Below are positions 44,665 to 57,636 of a DNA stretch of 64,000 nt, in pieces (positions within the stretch are counted from its first letter, which is position 1; every line of letters begins with the position of its first letter). The stretch is from contig CAIIXF020000009.1 of the NCBI GenBank assembly GCA_903813345.2, positions 2,046,001 to 2,110,000 on the forward strand, read 5' to 3'. The position numbers and the translations under genes are program-made. The notes under the pieces are model-generated. The model was given only the letters and a program-made list of their open reading frames with translations, made no database searches and was not told where the DNA came from. This stretch comes from Owenia fusiformis (Eukaryota; Annelida; Polychaeta; Sabellida; Oweniidae).

Positions 44665-47461
44665 CTGAAAAGGAATCAGCAATGGTATAAACATTTTTGT
44701 TTATTTTTGTTAAATAATCCACATGGGAGTCACCCTGCTCAATTCATTCTTCCAGAATATAGAGATAATATGTAAATGATCTTTGACGTGCTTCGTTTCT
44801 TGTATCAGTATGAAAAAGTATCCAGTTTTCTGACCTGTATTGTTTATGTCTGTCTGATTGCAAGTTCAGTGTTGATACTGGATGAAAATATTACATTAAT
44901 TATATTTAACATATTTCCTGGGAATTTGAGTTGTCATCCAAATATTGTTTTTCATAACTTATCAAATTGATATTTTGCGAAGATGTTGACCTCAGAAAAA
45001 AATTTCATGTTTCACATTTTGTATCACACTTGGTAAGACTAGTACAATTTAAATCAGAACTTAACACAGGGCCTTTAATTTAAAAACTGAACTTACTTGA
45101 TAACCTATAGAAATTTTGGAAGGAACACTTAATCTTTCTTTTAACCGTCGACTGAAAATATAAAACAAAATATAAAAATATTTTCATCATTGTTTAAACA
45201 TTAAATTGTGGTTCTCCCCATTTTTTCCCCCAAACACATCCTACTTTTTGAGAATCCACATCCCTGCAGTTGTTGTATGTCAACCTGAGATTTTGAAAGT
45301 AGGCTTGCACCCACCTGAAAATCCATTTGCACCGACTTGAAAATGAGAAAAATCATGACAAATTCACACTTTGACTGCATACAAATGCATACTTTGACCA
45401 AATTTTGGTCTAAATTGTAAAAATGAGAATTTTGTAACCACATAAGAAAAAATCCTGGGGCGATCACTGCAAATTGTGGCAAAAATGTTTTCAACCTCAG
45501 GAGTGAACCCTGCGTATGAATTGATACTGACAGCTGGTTTTACATCTTACCCGATTTTTAAAGTAGCTTCATTATTCTTAGCATCGTGTGTCCATAGTCC
45601 TAATTTATCGCCTTTATTCCTTATGTTCACAACAGCACCGCATATGTTTTCACTATGTTCCTCAAAAGCTTCACCGATTAAGCATAATAACTGAAAAACA
45701 AACAATTTATATATAATCTGTCACATTTCAAATATCATATTCTGTTACATTTCAGTGATAGATTAAAAGATATATATTCTGTCAGATATCAAATAATAGA
45801 ATCTGTCACATTTCATAAGTTATCTATTCTGTCACATTTGAAAAATGATATATTCTGTCACATTGTAAATAAGCTAATTTGATTAAAAGAAGCATCATAT
45901 TCATAATACATTGGTTGAAAATTGCTTAAAATTAAAAGACCATCTTCACAAAATATTTTTTAATGGATCAGCTTCTCAATGCAATAGTTAAAGGATCATC
46001 TTCACAATGAAGTGGTTAAAGGATCACATTCACAATACTTACAGTTTCTAGCCAGAAATTGTCTAAATCTGAATGTCTCTGTTGCTTGTTGAGATTTATT
46101 AGCCACCTTCCCCCACGTTTGTTAAAATCATCTTCCCACATAGGCTGGACTCCGTCCTAAATAAATATAAACACATGTTTTAACTTGTAAATATGAAAAA
46201 TAGCCCATATACTTGGAAGTGGTTCAATACAGTTATGTAAGCTTTTAAGAGAAAAATGGAAAATTTATTTCATGTGAATGAATTACGTAAATCATTGATA
46301 TCTTTGAACAAAGGTGTTATTTCATGCTAAACTAATATAGACTTTAATGAGAAATCTGAGAATACATTTAACATAAATTAATTCTGTCTGTTCTAAATAC
46401 GGTTGAAAGCCATGCTTAACCAATACAAACATAATCAGTTGGTAATGAGCTGCCAGGTCAAAGTGTTTCTTGGTATGGGAAGTCAGAAATTCTAATGACA
46501 GTATGACACCCCAATAGGCACAAATTGAGAATTTGAAAGCGATTTAAAATGTGGATAATTTGACTTGGCTAAAACATATTTAGTCAGAATTAGTCTACTT
46601 CGTCTTCTCACTCAGTCTAGAAAAATCCCTGGATGAGCCAACATTAACATTAATGTCAGATACTAGTAAAATCTGTATATAGCCTAGTGAACACCTATGG
46701 AAAGTGTAGGTAGGTGTCCATTACCGAGAGAGTATTTATACTGGAGACAATATAAAATGTGTCTTGATGAGGTGTTCTCTAAACATAGGTGTTCACTCCA
46801 GAGAGATGTTCACTCAGACAGGTTTTACTCTACCTCTCTATCAATATCAATTGTGATACTTTCTTACCTTGAAGAGAGAGTAGTCGCATCCGGATGGAAG
46901 TTTGCTAGCAGGTTGTACATGATTATATAAGCTGAAATAGAGAAGACAGTTCTTAGTACTAGTAATCTTATTTATATCAAGAATCCTCTTGAAGCACTAT
47001 GGCAGATATGAACAAATAACTGGTCTAAATGAACATTGCCAGAGTGCAGTTAATTTGTCCAGACTTAAAATGTATAGCTGAGATCTTGTGAAAAAAACAA
47101 GTGGCAGAAAATAAAATCTGAAACTGAATTGATCACAGATTTTCTTCCATTGAACAATGGATTTTACATTCACCCCTATAACAACAATATCTTAGATTCA
47201 TAAACATTACAAATAATCTTTGCATTAGAAATACTTTTATATTACTACTTACGCCCAGAAATCTTCTACAGTATCAAATGTTGTGACTAATTTTAAATTT
47301 GATGCCCAATCTTTGCTTTTGTCGTTTTTGAAAAACCATAAGGCCCATTTGTTTTGTAGAGGATGTTTAATATATGTGTCATCAATCTCTGGGGCAACAA
47401 CAGTCATATCTTCATCAGTGCAGTCATCTTCATTCTCAAGGTCTATCTTCATACCCGGCTC
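44605..47461 (-). CDS. EIF4E: eukaryotic translation initiation factor 4E (first coding exon not located)
   Basis: Binds the mRNA 5' cap and recruits eIF4G. Exons in transcript order are 47461-47253, 46931-46868, 46156-46043, 45690-45551, 45151-45097 and 44664-44605. All phases are consistent, giving 213 residues against 217 in human. IKHPLQNKWALWFFKND starts the core. The cap-sandwich Trps lie in NKWALWFF (W56) and PMWEDD (W102, with Glu103), and KGDKLGLWT gives the third cap Trp. FDTVEDFW carries the W73 that binds eIF4G and 4E-BP. The tail KAGSTTKNRFTV keeps the serine equivalent to MNK site S209. Exon 2 is entered in phase 0, so a tiny ATG exon upstream is expected. The in-frame Met in EPGMKID could also start translation. 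It is followed upstream by a 6.8-kb transposon-rich stretch. Confidence 0.95.
45097..45151 (-). CDS. EIF4E: eIF4E exon 6
   Basis: Completes a Gly codon and encodes RRLKERLSVPSKISIGYQ, matching the human YKERLGLPPKIVIGYQ segment. The donor is gtaagt. Confidence 0.95.
45280..45472 (+). mobile_element. truncated CAGTGATCTCCCCAGGATT element
   Basis: Matches the fuller copy at 47517-47721 in the same orientation, through gattttgaaagtaggcttgc and gaaaaaatcctgggg to the gatcactgc end. In an eIF4E intron. Confidence 0.7.
45551..45690 (-). CDS. EIF4E: eIF4E exon 5: phosphate-binding Arg/Lys
   Basis: Begins LLCLIGEAFEEHSENICGAV and includes VNIRNKGDKLGLWT with the Arg and Lys that contact cap phosphates. 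The donor is gtaaga, phase 2. Confidence 0.95.
45717..45866. repeat. degenerate tattctgtcacattt tandem repeat
   Basis: About five imperfect units of about 36 bp built on tattctgtcacattt, in the intron between eIF4E exons 4 and 5. It begins close to the exon 5 acceptor. Confidence 0.7.
46043..46156 (-). CDS. EIF4E: eIF4E exon 4: cap Trp and dorsal surface
   Basis: 38 residues beginning DGVQPMWEDDFNKRGGRWLI, containing W102 and E103 equivalents, and ending SDLDNFWLET. The donor is gtaagt. Confidence 0.95.
46868..46931 (-). CDS. EIF4E: eIF4E exon 3
   Basis: Completes the Ala codon and encodes LYNHVQPASKLPSGCDYSLF then K. The acceptor is atttcag and the donor gtaaga. Confidence 0.95.
47253..47461 (-). 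CDS. EIF4E: eIF4E exon 2: N-terminal tail and cap-pocket start
   Basis: Begins EPGMKIDLENEDDCTDEDMT, an acidic variable tail, then the conserved core through TVEDFW. The acceptor is atattcag and the donor gtaagt, leaving phase 2. Confidence 0.95.
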
Positions 47462-47516
47462 CTGAATATTAAAACAATTGGATTTCATGAATGTTTTATG
47501 AAGTAAGTACATGTAC

Positions 47517-47721
47517 CAGTGATCTCCCCAGGATTAAAGCAAGTGGGCGCAGCAACCAATTGAGATTTTGAAAATAGGCTTGCACCCATCTTAAAATCCA
47601 TTTGCACCCTCTTGAAAATGAGAAAATCATGAAAAATTGGCATATTTTGACCAATTTTGGTCTGAATTGTGAAAATGAAAATTTTACACCCACTTGAGAA
47701 AAAATCCTGTGGAGGTCACTG
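47517..47721. mobile_element. 205-bp MITE, CAGTGATCTCCCCAGGATT ends
   Basis: The left end cagtgatctccccaggatt is mirrored on the right by aatcctgtggaggtcactg. Truncated relatives are at 45280-45472 and about 1002-1022. Confidence 0.8.
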
Positions 47722-47795
47722 TGTATATATAGAATTTTCATAGGATGTTTCTGATGACAGCCAAAATGAATGTGAAAACAAGCAAAGTTGTTGTA

Positions 47796-49130
47796 CAGGG
47801 TGAACCAAAAAAAGGTAACTAATTTGAACCAGAACAACGGCAACGCCAAAGCGTAGCGAATCCCATCGAAAAGAAATGGCTGGCATTTTACAAACAAAAT
47901 ATATAGCAAATATCGTAAAATAACACACATAAGAAAGGCCACCATTTTCAAAATGGTTGCTCACTAGCCAAGTTGTCATCAGAAGAAGTAATATGCTTTT
48001 AAGTAGCCACATATAAAATTTAAAAAAAATCGCCCACGCATACATGTAAATGCTGGCCATTTCTTAAAATGGCCACCTACTACCCAAAATGTCATAAGAC
48101 AGTATGCAATTCTTACGAGTATTCACATATAAAATATGAACAAAATCGCTCTATTACTTTTTGAATTATAATAAAAAATGTAAAATAACACACATAAAAA
48201 GGGTGGCCATTTTTCAAAATGGCCCACTACTCCCCAAAGTTTTATTAGACAATGTGCCATGCTAAAAGTATTCACATATCAAATATGAACAAAATCACTC
48301 CAATACTTTTGAAGTTATAGCAAAAAATGTAAAAATGACGGCCATTTTTTAAAATCGCCACCTTCTACGCAAAGTGTCATGAGCCAGTGTGCAAGGTTCA
48401 TAAGTATTCACATATCAAATCTGAACAAAATCGCTCCACTGCTTTTCAAGTTATAGTAAAAAACGTAAAAAATGGCGGCCATTTTCAAAATGGCCGCCTA
48501 CTACCTAAAAAGTCATTAGACATTCGGCCATGCTTAAAGTATTCACATACCAAATATGAACAAAATCGCTCAACTACTTTTTGACTTACAGTAAAAAATG
48601 TTAAATAACACACGTAAAAATGGCGGCCATTTTTCAAAAATGGCCTACTACCAAAAATGTCATTAGACATTGTGTCATGCTTAAAATATTCACATACCAA
48701 ATATGAACAAAATCGCTCCACTATTTTTCAAGTTAGAGCAAAAATCGTAAAAAGACGTGCAAAGGTAGCCATTTTTCAAGATGGCTGCCATGTATTTCTT
48801 CTGTATTTACATTTCTAGCTTAATCAATGTCCTATATAACTTTTTTACATTTAAAACATATTGCTATTACAGTTTTATATGCAGTACCTAAATAACTGTA
48901 AAATCGGCATTAAAATGGCCGCCATTTTTTAAAAATGAGCGGCCATTTTGAAAATCCGTTTTCGAGCAGAACTTCTACCCCCATTGGGTATATGTGTACA
49001 AAATATGAACAAGATCGGGCCAACGGTATTTGAGTTATTGCCCGGAGGGACGTACGGACGGACATACGTACGGACGGAGGCGTTCCCTATATCCCTCCGA
49101 ACTTTGTTCGATGGGATAATAACTGAAGTC
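47796..49130 (+). mobile_element. composite repeat with mariner-like end and internal satellite
   Basis: Starts with TA then cagggtgaaccaaaaaaagg. It contains about six satellite units (47930-48795) and ends in a G-rich stretch with cggacggacatacgtacgga words and an inverted ccctccgaactttgttcg. No matching right mariner end was found, so it may be two elements. Confidence 0.55.
47930..48795. repeat. six degenerate units of about 135-150 bp, each with a ggcggccat hairpin
   Basis: Each unit has tgtcattagacattgtgcca-type sequence, then tattcacatatcaaatatga, acaaaatcgctccacta and a palindrome close to ggccatttttcaaaatggcc. Open frames here are by-products. Confidence 0.85.
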
Positions 49131-49644
49131 ATCCAATATGTGTTTCAAGTCATATTTGGCACAATTACTCAGATGCGAGTAGGTAGTTACCAGTTTTGTC
49201 ACCAGGTGGCTGATTCGGGGAAATAACATGGCAGGGTATTACAAAAGTCCCTTAAACTTTAATATTCATAAATTTTAGTGGTTCATATTACCCTAATGTA
49301 TTTGATAGTTATTCAAATTAAAATATGTCCATTGTCCAGTAAAAGAAAATATTATCTGCCAAACACAAGAAAATATATTTTGGTTTTTGTGACTTTCCAG
49401 AATTGGGTCTGTAGGGAATCTCCCCGACCTAGGAGTCACATTTTCAAAGAAAATCAATTTTTCAAAATTGATAAACTCTTTTCAAAACCACATTTCTAAA
49501 TCTTATTTTACATTTAGATTCCAAATATGACATCAGTTTGACCGAATTTCTAATTTTTAATAACATAAATCATCTCATCTATTGAACCTTGTTCAATGTT
49601 CTGGACAGCTTAATTAATAGCTTCACCAGGTCTAAATATCTGGG

Positions 49645-50028
49645 CCTTAAGGTGCCATGGTACTTCAGGAAATGACAAAACAGGAAGTAACATTTATGTG
49701 ACTGAAAAATAGCTAAAAGTAGGAGCTTAGGAGAGATCACTGAATCTTTTGAATCTTCTGAAAAATTCAAAAGATTCTGTTCAGTGACCTTTCCCGAGGG
49801 GCTACTTTTAGCTATTATTCAGTCACATTTTCAGAGGGCTGAAATTTTTTTTCATCATGTTTGGGGTCATTCTGACCATGTTCATTGTGATCCTGGTCCT
49901 GTAAATGATATGTGGAACTAGTTGAATTGAGTGGAGGTCAAAACAGAACTCTATTACCTTTGTTCCAAAAATGTCAAAAATGCAGCATGTTTTGTCATTT
50001 CCTGTTAAGTACCATGGTACCTTAAGGG
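49645..50028. mobile_element. 384-bp nested foldback MITE
   Basis: The outer ends ccttaaggtgccatggtact and its mirror bound the element, followed by caggaaatgacaaaaca on both arms. An inner inverted repeat (about 49697-49757 and 49766-49830) contains gaatcttttgaa and aaatagctaaaagtag. Confidence 0.8.
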
Positions 50029-50527
50029 TTAAAAACAAAACACAACTGTGATAATGTTGGCTTATGAAGTAAGGGGAGACTAAATGATAATTTTACCAAT
50101 CATGAGACTGGCTCTAAAATTTCCGGAAAAATTAGTTTCAATTGATCTAAATGAGAGGGATTTAATATATAAGGCTTTTATGTAACGTATTTTCTAAGGC
50201 AAACTAATTTAAATTGGTATCTTTATTTCTAGGATTGCAAATGAAAACTGAATTCAATTATCACATAATGTGGAATATTATAAGGCACACACATTTTGTT
50301 AGTAATTTGTTCAAGTTTGAATCATTCATATATTAATAATATAATTTCTATTCAGTGTTCCATATTGGATTGACTCTGATTCTCAAGGTCTCTTGACCTT
50401 TACCTAGACCTAAGAGGGGATGAGGATGAGGAGGCCACTTTGATTTCGGAATAACTTTTTTTAATGTATAAATAATTTTAGAAAAAATTGTGTCACAATG
50501 CTACTTTTATTTGAAAATTATCAATTA

Positions 50528-51046
50528 TCACACCGGAATAGCCTGACAATGGTAAAGTCAGATACCGCTGTCACAAATGGTGGACATAACCATCACTTCA
50601 ATTAGATTTTCATGAACTGTATGTTTAATAGAGCACCTAGACGAAATTCCTTTGGAACAACAACCAATCAAAGTGTCTTATTACTCATTGTACAGTCAAT
50701 ACTGTTTAACCATCGAAATTAAGTCATTTTAACCGATTAAAATAAGATACGGGACAACGGACAATGTAATTACCATATGCAATTGTCTTTCTAAATTACT
50801 CAAATTCAGATTCTATTGTCATTGACGATATCGAAGACGCTATATTGTGGCGATTCACGGCCCCATTCCATTAAAATTGGGATTTCATATGAAACATCAT
50901 CACAAGAGCTTAATACATGCACAGAATTAGCGACGATAAAATGCCATGAAATGAGAAACAAGTGATTAAAGAATTGAGCGACAGTTACGTCCACCATTTG
51001 TGACAACGGTATCTGACTTTACCGTTGTCAGGCTATTCCGGTGTGA
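50528..51046. mobile_element. 519-bp element, 70-bp TIRs, ATTA target duplication
   Basis: tcacaccggaatagcctgac at the left and its mirror at the right. Similarity continues through gtaaagtcagataccg and cacaaatggtggac. ATTA flanks both ends (50524-50527 and 51047-51050). Confidence 0.85.
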
Positions 51047-52092
51047 ATTATACTACCAATTACATCAAAATACATGCCTGAGTATTTTTATCTTAAAATT
51101 ACCCAGTGCTCTCCCTTAACTTGTACACTATTATTGCATTTTACTATATTAGATCTCAAATCTTTGTGATTTATGCCTTTGAAACTCCTAAATGGTCACC
51201 CAAATGCTGAAATTGGAAATTCTGATACATCTCTGATGTATGCCTTTTAACATCTGCCAATTTAATCAAGGGTAGAGTGGTAAATATTACACTGTGACAT
51301 AAACAGATTCATGAATACAGCGCTTGTTAGGATTTGCTACTCTCTGTAGAGTTGACAAGATCAAGTTAGGAATGGTCTGAAGGAGGTACATATATTTTGA
51401 ATTTTCTTAACTCCCTTGGCACTAATACAGGAGTTTAGCCTAGCTAGATAGTTGAAAATACTCTATAAACAGCCAATAGATGTCTAGCCCATTTTCAGGA
51501 AAAGAATCTTAGGCCTAAAGCAGTTCCCCATTGAACCAACATGTAAAACATCACATTTATACTATGATTTTAACATCATAATGCTACCATTTCTGTTTCC
51601 TCATTCATTCAGAAAATCAACAGATCTTTAGGTAAGATCTTATATATCATTGGTATAAAGTTTTTTAGTCTTTTAAAACAACATAAATAATGGAAAATAA
51701 AGATGAATATTGGCTATTTTGTTTAAAATATTTGGCTTGATGTTGGTCAGCTTAAATCACCAAAATGACCTGGGGTCAATAAGTTTATATAGCCACCAGT
51801 AAGATACTGCTTGTTTTAAGTGCAGCTTGAATTACAATGTTTACTATTGTCCACATACTGATACAGGATAAAAGGTTAAGTTAACTAGATAGTTAGAAAT
51901 CATTCAGATATTTGATGCAGGATTTGAGAGTTTACATTCAGACATAGTTTTATAACTAATCCCAAATAATTTATTTGCAGACTCAGAAACTGATCTAATG
52001 TGCCAACTTACACTTATATTTGATATCATTGAAAATGTTTCTAAAGTTTTTTCTCCACACATTTTAATTAACGAATAATACAAAATGTAATT

Positions 52093-52525
52093 AGGCCATA
52101 AGAAGTAGATTCTTTGTTTTGCGTCCCCTTGCTTGCACGATTTTGAGTAAATCAGAAAAGGCAAACACATCCAAATAGCAATCACAAAGTCTGGAAGTAC
52201 CATCGCATTTCGTTCAATCAGAATCAGACAAAATGGTGGATAATTTGATGTGTGTCAAAATGGACAGTGTTTTTGATTACTTTGGCATACATTGTGTATT
52301 TTCTTATTTTTACCCTTGAAATAGCTATATGTTTAAATATACTGTATAGAATGTATAGATACATAGAAATTGGTGTGTCATGCCCTTTTATGCCCTTGAA
52401 ATGTATATATTTCTCAGCAAACAAGTTTGTGTTTTTTCTTGAGTTTGTGTTTTTTTCCTTGTATCATTGCATGATTTGGATTTTGCGAGGACGCAAAACA
52501 AAGAATCTACTTCTTATGGCCTTAC
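52093..52525. mobile_element. 433-bp element with perfect TIRs of about 33 bp
   Basis: aggccataagaagtagattc with tttgttttgcgtcc is exactly mirrored at the right end. No transposase frame; the 103-residue plus-strand frame is hydrophobic AT-rich translation. Confidence 0.82.
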
Positions 52526-54244
52526 AGATGATAGATATCTTGTACTTCCAGAAGAAATACTAAGAAGAAAGTAGATTAAATAATTCACATGTAATGTATG
52601 GCCCTGTAGTGACCCTTGACCAATTAGTCATTTTCCAGTTATATAACAGTTGGAAAAGATATATCTTTGATGTCTTTAAATAGATAACAATTTCATCATG
52701 ACCTATGGCCCAAGAATTTTTTAAAATAAAAATAATTTTTTCAAAGAATCAAAGAAAAGGGTGAAAAATCTAGAGAATCACCATACCTTCTATGTTATCA
52801 TTTCCTGAATTTTTATCATATGACTGCCATCTATAAATGGAATTAGCTAAGGCTAAAAGGGCTTATTACAGAAAATAAGGCATACAAGATACTTGAAATG
52901 AAATGAGGTTTTATGTATAACAAAATACACATCCTCAGAGACCTATGGTACACACCTTAATTGAGGTTTCTCTGTCTAAGGTCAAGGGCCTTTGTCATTT
53001 AGCATTAATCATAAGTAGTGTGTTCTTTGTTCTTTTGATTAATTATTAATATAAGCAAGCATGGGCTTTCAAGAGAATTAATTCAATTGGCTATTATATA
53101 TGTTTATAACAACTTATTTACTGCTCGACTGTTAACTTCTAATTGATCTCCTTGGTTAGGTTAAATCATGATCTTATGAGTTTAGGTCAATTTTTTACAA
53201 TTGGTCCTGATTTTCAACAGGGCACCCAGTTGCTATAATGCTATGAAGGTCACTTCTCCTGGTAATCTTGATTCAGTCTTCAACCATAACATATTATCAT
53301 AAACTGCTGTTATCACTTTAATATCAATCCATTGCTGATTCTATATATTATTCCATATTCACTGTACAGTACAAAATTTTATCATTAGTTGCTTCATCAC
53401 TTAAACCCCAATCTCAATGCCTCTCGTCGACAGTGTAAAACATTACAACAGCGTTAAATATTTTTCCAGAGAGGTTAACCCGACCTTAAATTTAACCTTG
53501 GTACATCAAAACAAGTAGATACAATATATTACAGATTATTACATAGAAAAACAAGATAGTTTAGCATTCACATCTGTAAAATGTGATAACAGTGACTGAA
53601 TACTATCTGCAATTAATTTATAGACTTAATTTTGCACCATTTATTATGGCAGCACTCCTTGTTCTATAGACAGATGAGATCCTAATCGTAAGAGGGGGGG
53701 GGGGGCAAGAAGAGGATTACCTCATTAATACCACTAATATACACTTTCAGGAATAGCCAGATTAATATAAATCTGTTAATAATTGAGTTCAATATTCTTA
53801 ATACCGTAAGGCAGTGCCAAAATTGATAAGATTAATGAAAATCATATCAGGGCCAAGCAGCACTGTCCTCTCATTATCAGACACACTAATTGCTCCCTTT
53901 ATTGATCTGGTGACGTAAAAATTAGACATTTCTAGACGTCTAGCATATTGTTGGTAAAAATTATCAAAATAACATGATATTATACATGCATATCTGTTAT
54001 TTTGAACCAGTTTTGATTTCAGGTACATGTCAATGTTCATAAAATGTTCTTAGTAATAATAGATTAAGAACGTAGGCCTGCCATTAAACTCAAATTCATG
54101 TTGAGATATCGAACTATCACATCGATCATACTATCGATGATGTCGGAAAAAATCATAAAAAATACAAGTCAATAAAAGAGACTAAAGAGTGCAAATATTC
54201 ATGCTAGTATGGCAGTGTATCATAAGTTTAGAAGTTGTCTTCTT

Positions 54245-54900
54245 TTAGAACATCTGGTAAGAGTTAAATGGGAACTCCATGAAATTCTGATATTTCACAC
54301 TTTTTATTTTTCCAAATTTTCTTTCAAAGTTTCCAGACAACACAGGAGCTAACATTGACCTGTTTCCAGGTTTACTAAAAGTAGACAATGTAACGATACT
54401 TTCCTGAAAAAAGCAAGTAAATAAACACATGCCTTCATTATTATTTGAGGATAGACCTCAAATTACAAGAGGGCACCAGCTTATTGCACTAAACACTGAA
54501 TAATCTGAAATATACAAATGAAAATTTGTGGCCAATATTAACATATTTTTCTTTATATTATGGCACAATAGTCTATAGATTCCTTATTTTTCAGGTTCAA
54601 CTGCTTACCTTTGAAGCATGGGGGTATATAAAGTGAAAATATTATACCGAATGACAAAAGGCAGCATTATTGTGCAAAATGACTTACACAATCACGGCAA
54701 CGAAGAAGACATCCATGTAAGAAGGCCCATGGAATACTGTAAAACGATTCATTCAGCAAAGCAATGAGTAAATTTGTCTCCACTTGGGATGAGTCTTGCT
54801 GAAAGCCCAGTTGAAAATAAAATACACAATGAGCCTTGCCTCTGGGCTTACTTCGGTCCAAAGCCTTCTCTATATTCCGGCTTTGAGTAGGAAGATTGAG
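54245..54900 (-). CDS. unrecognised candidate gene, last two exons
   Basis: Exon 54900-54688 (71 codons, open only in this frame, donor gtaagt, weak non-pyrimidine acceptor) joins in phase 0 to 54403-54245 (acceptor cttttttcag, 52 residues and stop). The joined protein contains KALDRSKPRGKAHCVFYFQL, SFYSIPWAFLHGCLLRCRDC and FSKPGNRSMLAPVLSGNFER. I do not recognise a family. It is on the eIF4E strand and could sit inside a long eIF4E first intron or between genes. A minus-strand AATAAA at about 53897 could end it. It may also be chance open sequence. Confidence 0.4.
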
Positions 54901-57636
54901 CTGCCTTAGTATTATAATATTGTAAATCATTGTGTCACACGCACAGTAAATATGGCATAATAATATGAAATATACCTTTATGTATAGATTTGAAGAACAT
55001 CAGCTCACATCCCCGTCTGAATCTATTGTTATATTTGATTTCTTTTAGCGAGAATAATTTCAAATTTTATTCACGTCCAGAACCGGAAGCCATTTTTAGC
55101 TACAGCGAGAAAATTTCACAATGTGTCAAACTCCAAAATGATTTGAAATATCTAAATCCAGACAAGTAACGCTTCATCCAAAATATGATTAATATTCTTA
55201 AAAATATTTATAAAATTTATTAAAAACGAGTTCTAGGTGCGTGTAGCACCTTTTCTAGATTACATACGAAATCAATGAAGTTACGTCTAGCTGTAAGCTA
55301 GAGACTCGAGTAACTCTGGGCAATTTGGTTGAAATTAAGGCATGAAAGAAAGAAGTTTTGACAAAACAGTCTAAGCTATAATCAGAGTATCAAATAATGG
55401 ACTGAAAGAAGGTACTTGATTAAAATAAATAATGGAACATAAGTCTAAGCTTAATCCCTGTACACTGCACGAGTAAGGTCGAATCAAAAAACGGTTTTAA
55501 AAATAATTTCTGATAAAAATTCCCGCGATCGGAAAAAAATTGACATACTTCGTACAATGATGGTATTTGCTGGTGAATAATATCCACGAAAGTATGCTCA
55601 ATAGGTAAACAACAAGGGAAGCAATGGAGTGGTGGACTATGATAATATCTTATACAGTAACAGTGCCTTAATTTACCTGCTTTGTGTCGATTTTATCCGA
55701 AGACATGTTTGTGGGAATCCAATATGGCGAATCTATGTCATGTGTGCCGGTTTCCAAAACGAGGCTACATTGAATTTCAGTGGGAGGGGGATTAAAGCCT
55801 CTTGCGTGTGTCGCTGCATTCACCGACAGTCAATTTTGAAACACATTCTTTCAGTTGTGTTTTTACAGTGTTTTGAATAACCCCTTTCTTTTCCTCTAAC
55901 ATCCTGCTAAGGATATCATTTTGCAATGACTATTTGAACACAATAAAGCATAAAGCGATGTAGCCAACATCTATTATAGTATTCGAAGAAAAGAACATAC
56001 TGATAATACATGTACATACTGTAATAGGTTAGAATCTCTCAGTATAAAGCTAGACAAGGAGAAGGATATGTGAATGTCTCAAACAAAACAAAATATTCTC
56101 TATAAATAACTTGATCATCAAAATTGAGTCATAAGAATTGTGTCCTATTGGCAAATTCCTTCTCAAGCAGAGTTCCAGTGTCCACAAGGCATTAGCCAAT
56201 AAAATGGGAGCAAATTAAATCCAACAACCGGTATAGTGGTATTATTACATTGACCTATCTTTAACCATAACCGGCTTCAGTCCAAGTGATTGATGAATAA
56301 ATTAACGCTAAATTATCACATATTTAGTTCTTAATTATCACATATTTCGTTCTTAATTATCACATATTCAGAAATACATTATCACATTTTTAACCCTAGA
56401 TTATTGTTCATTTAGTGATAAAGTAACACTAATAAATATTCACAAGACTATATATTAGATAGTATAAACCCTAACAGTGGTAAACAGATCATTTAGAATC
56501 AGATGTGTACATCTAGGGAATGAGTAACATCTGTTTTTCACATTTAAAGGATCATATTTTTGATACAAATGGTCAAAATTACTTCTTTTGCCTATTCTAT
56601 TAAAATGCAGAGCTCTGACTACAAGCTTACAATGTGGACTGGACTTTATTTTTCTCAATTCGAATGAATTTGAATATAAGTGTTTTTTAATCTTCAATAA
56701 CTCAATAATTCCAGACTTTTTTCAGATATTTAATTGAAAATTGTAATAGAGGAAACAGGGATTTTTGTAGATTGGTTCTAATATTTTAGACTTTCTATCC
56801 TTTTCTGTCACTTTAACAGCACTCCTTCTTCCTATGGGCAAAAACAGAAATGAATGCAATATAGCCCATGAAGGGTACTATAAAAATAAAGACAAATTCC
56901 TTTCATAAAAATATTTTATTATGAATATAGTTAGAATGCACAATTCACATTTCAGTATGTTTTGAATTCCACAATTTATTTGAAGCTTCCTAAGCTAACA
57001 AAGGGTGTCAGTAACAAAGGGTGCCTCAGTCACATTTGCTCTACTGCGGGCGTACGGCAGCCATATTAAATTGAATATACAAAATACACATCATACTGCT
57101 TTATTCTGCATATTTCACTAGATTTTGGGAAGTACGGTTGCTGTGGATCAAACTGACTGAGGCATAAACAATAGAATCTACTAAAACAAGTCAAGTTAAA
57201 TACATTATAAACATGTACAGTAGTTTTAAAATTTTGGGAAATTTGCGTAATATTATACGTGTAGCTCTGAAATTCCAATATTTCAATTTCGCAAAATATG
57301 ATATTTGTATAATTTCCAAGGAATTTATTTCACTTTAAGTGTTGACAGCACTTTTGTTCATTGAAGGGCGATAAAGGTTCAAATCCATTTGATTTGGTAA
57401 ACATTTCAATTAAAATGACCCTTTTAATAAAATGAACCTCTTACAACCAAAAGGTTCAAAGGAGTCACAGAAATTCAAAAAGCAGAAAATAAGGAAAAAT
57501 TATAACCACTAAATTCAAAATAACAAAATATTGTGAAAAATATATAGCGGCATATATTACGGGAGCACATTCTTCGAACACATTATGCTTGTAGCTGTAC
57601 CAGCTACCTAATGAGGATGATTAACACTGGTCCTTA

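Larger units (their letters stand above)
47462..54244. other. transposon-rich stretch upstream of eIF4E exon 2
   Basis: May be eIF4E intron 1. Holds a MITE (47517-47721), a mariner-like end with a satellite (47796-49130) and elements at 49645, 50528 and 52093. A G run is at about 53693. The segment 52530-54240 is AT-rich with nothing recognised except a minus-strand AATAAA at about 53897. Confidence 0.5.

Noticed and set aside
52252-52563. 103-residue hydrophobic plus-strand ORF
   Set aside because: AT-rich translation inside an inverted-repeat element; no family resemblance.
55080-55105. Minus-strand ATGGCTTCCGG as the missing eIF4E first exon
   Set aside because: Its only nearby GT donor leaves phase 1, but eIF4E exon 2 needs phase 0.
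56455-56697. 80-residue minus-strand ORF between the candidate gene and TFAM
   Set aside because: Somewhat protein-like, but lacks a pyrimidine-rich acceptor or a usable donor.
57045-57062. Minus-strand ATGGCTGCC followed by GTACGC as the eIF4E first exon
   Set aside because: The phase fits, but the donor is weak and it lies about 9.6 kb away beyond another candidate gene; no independent support.
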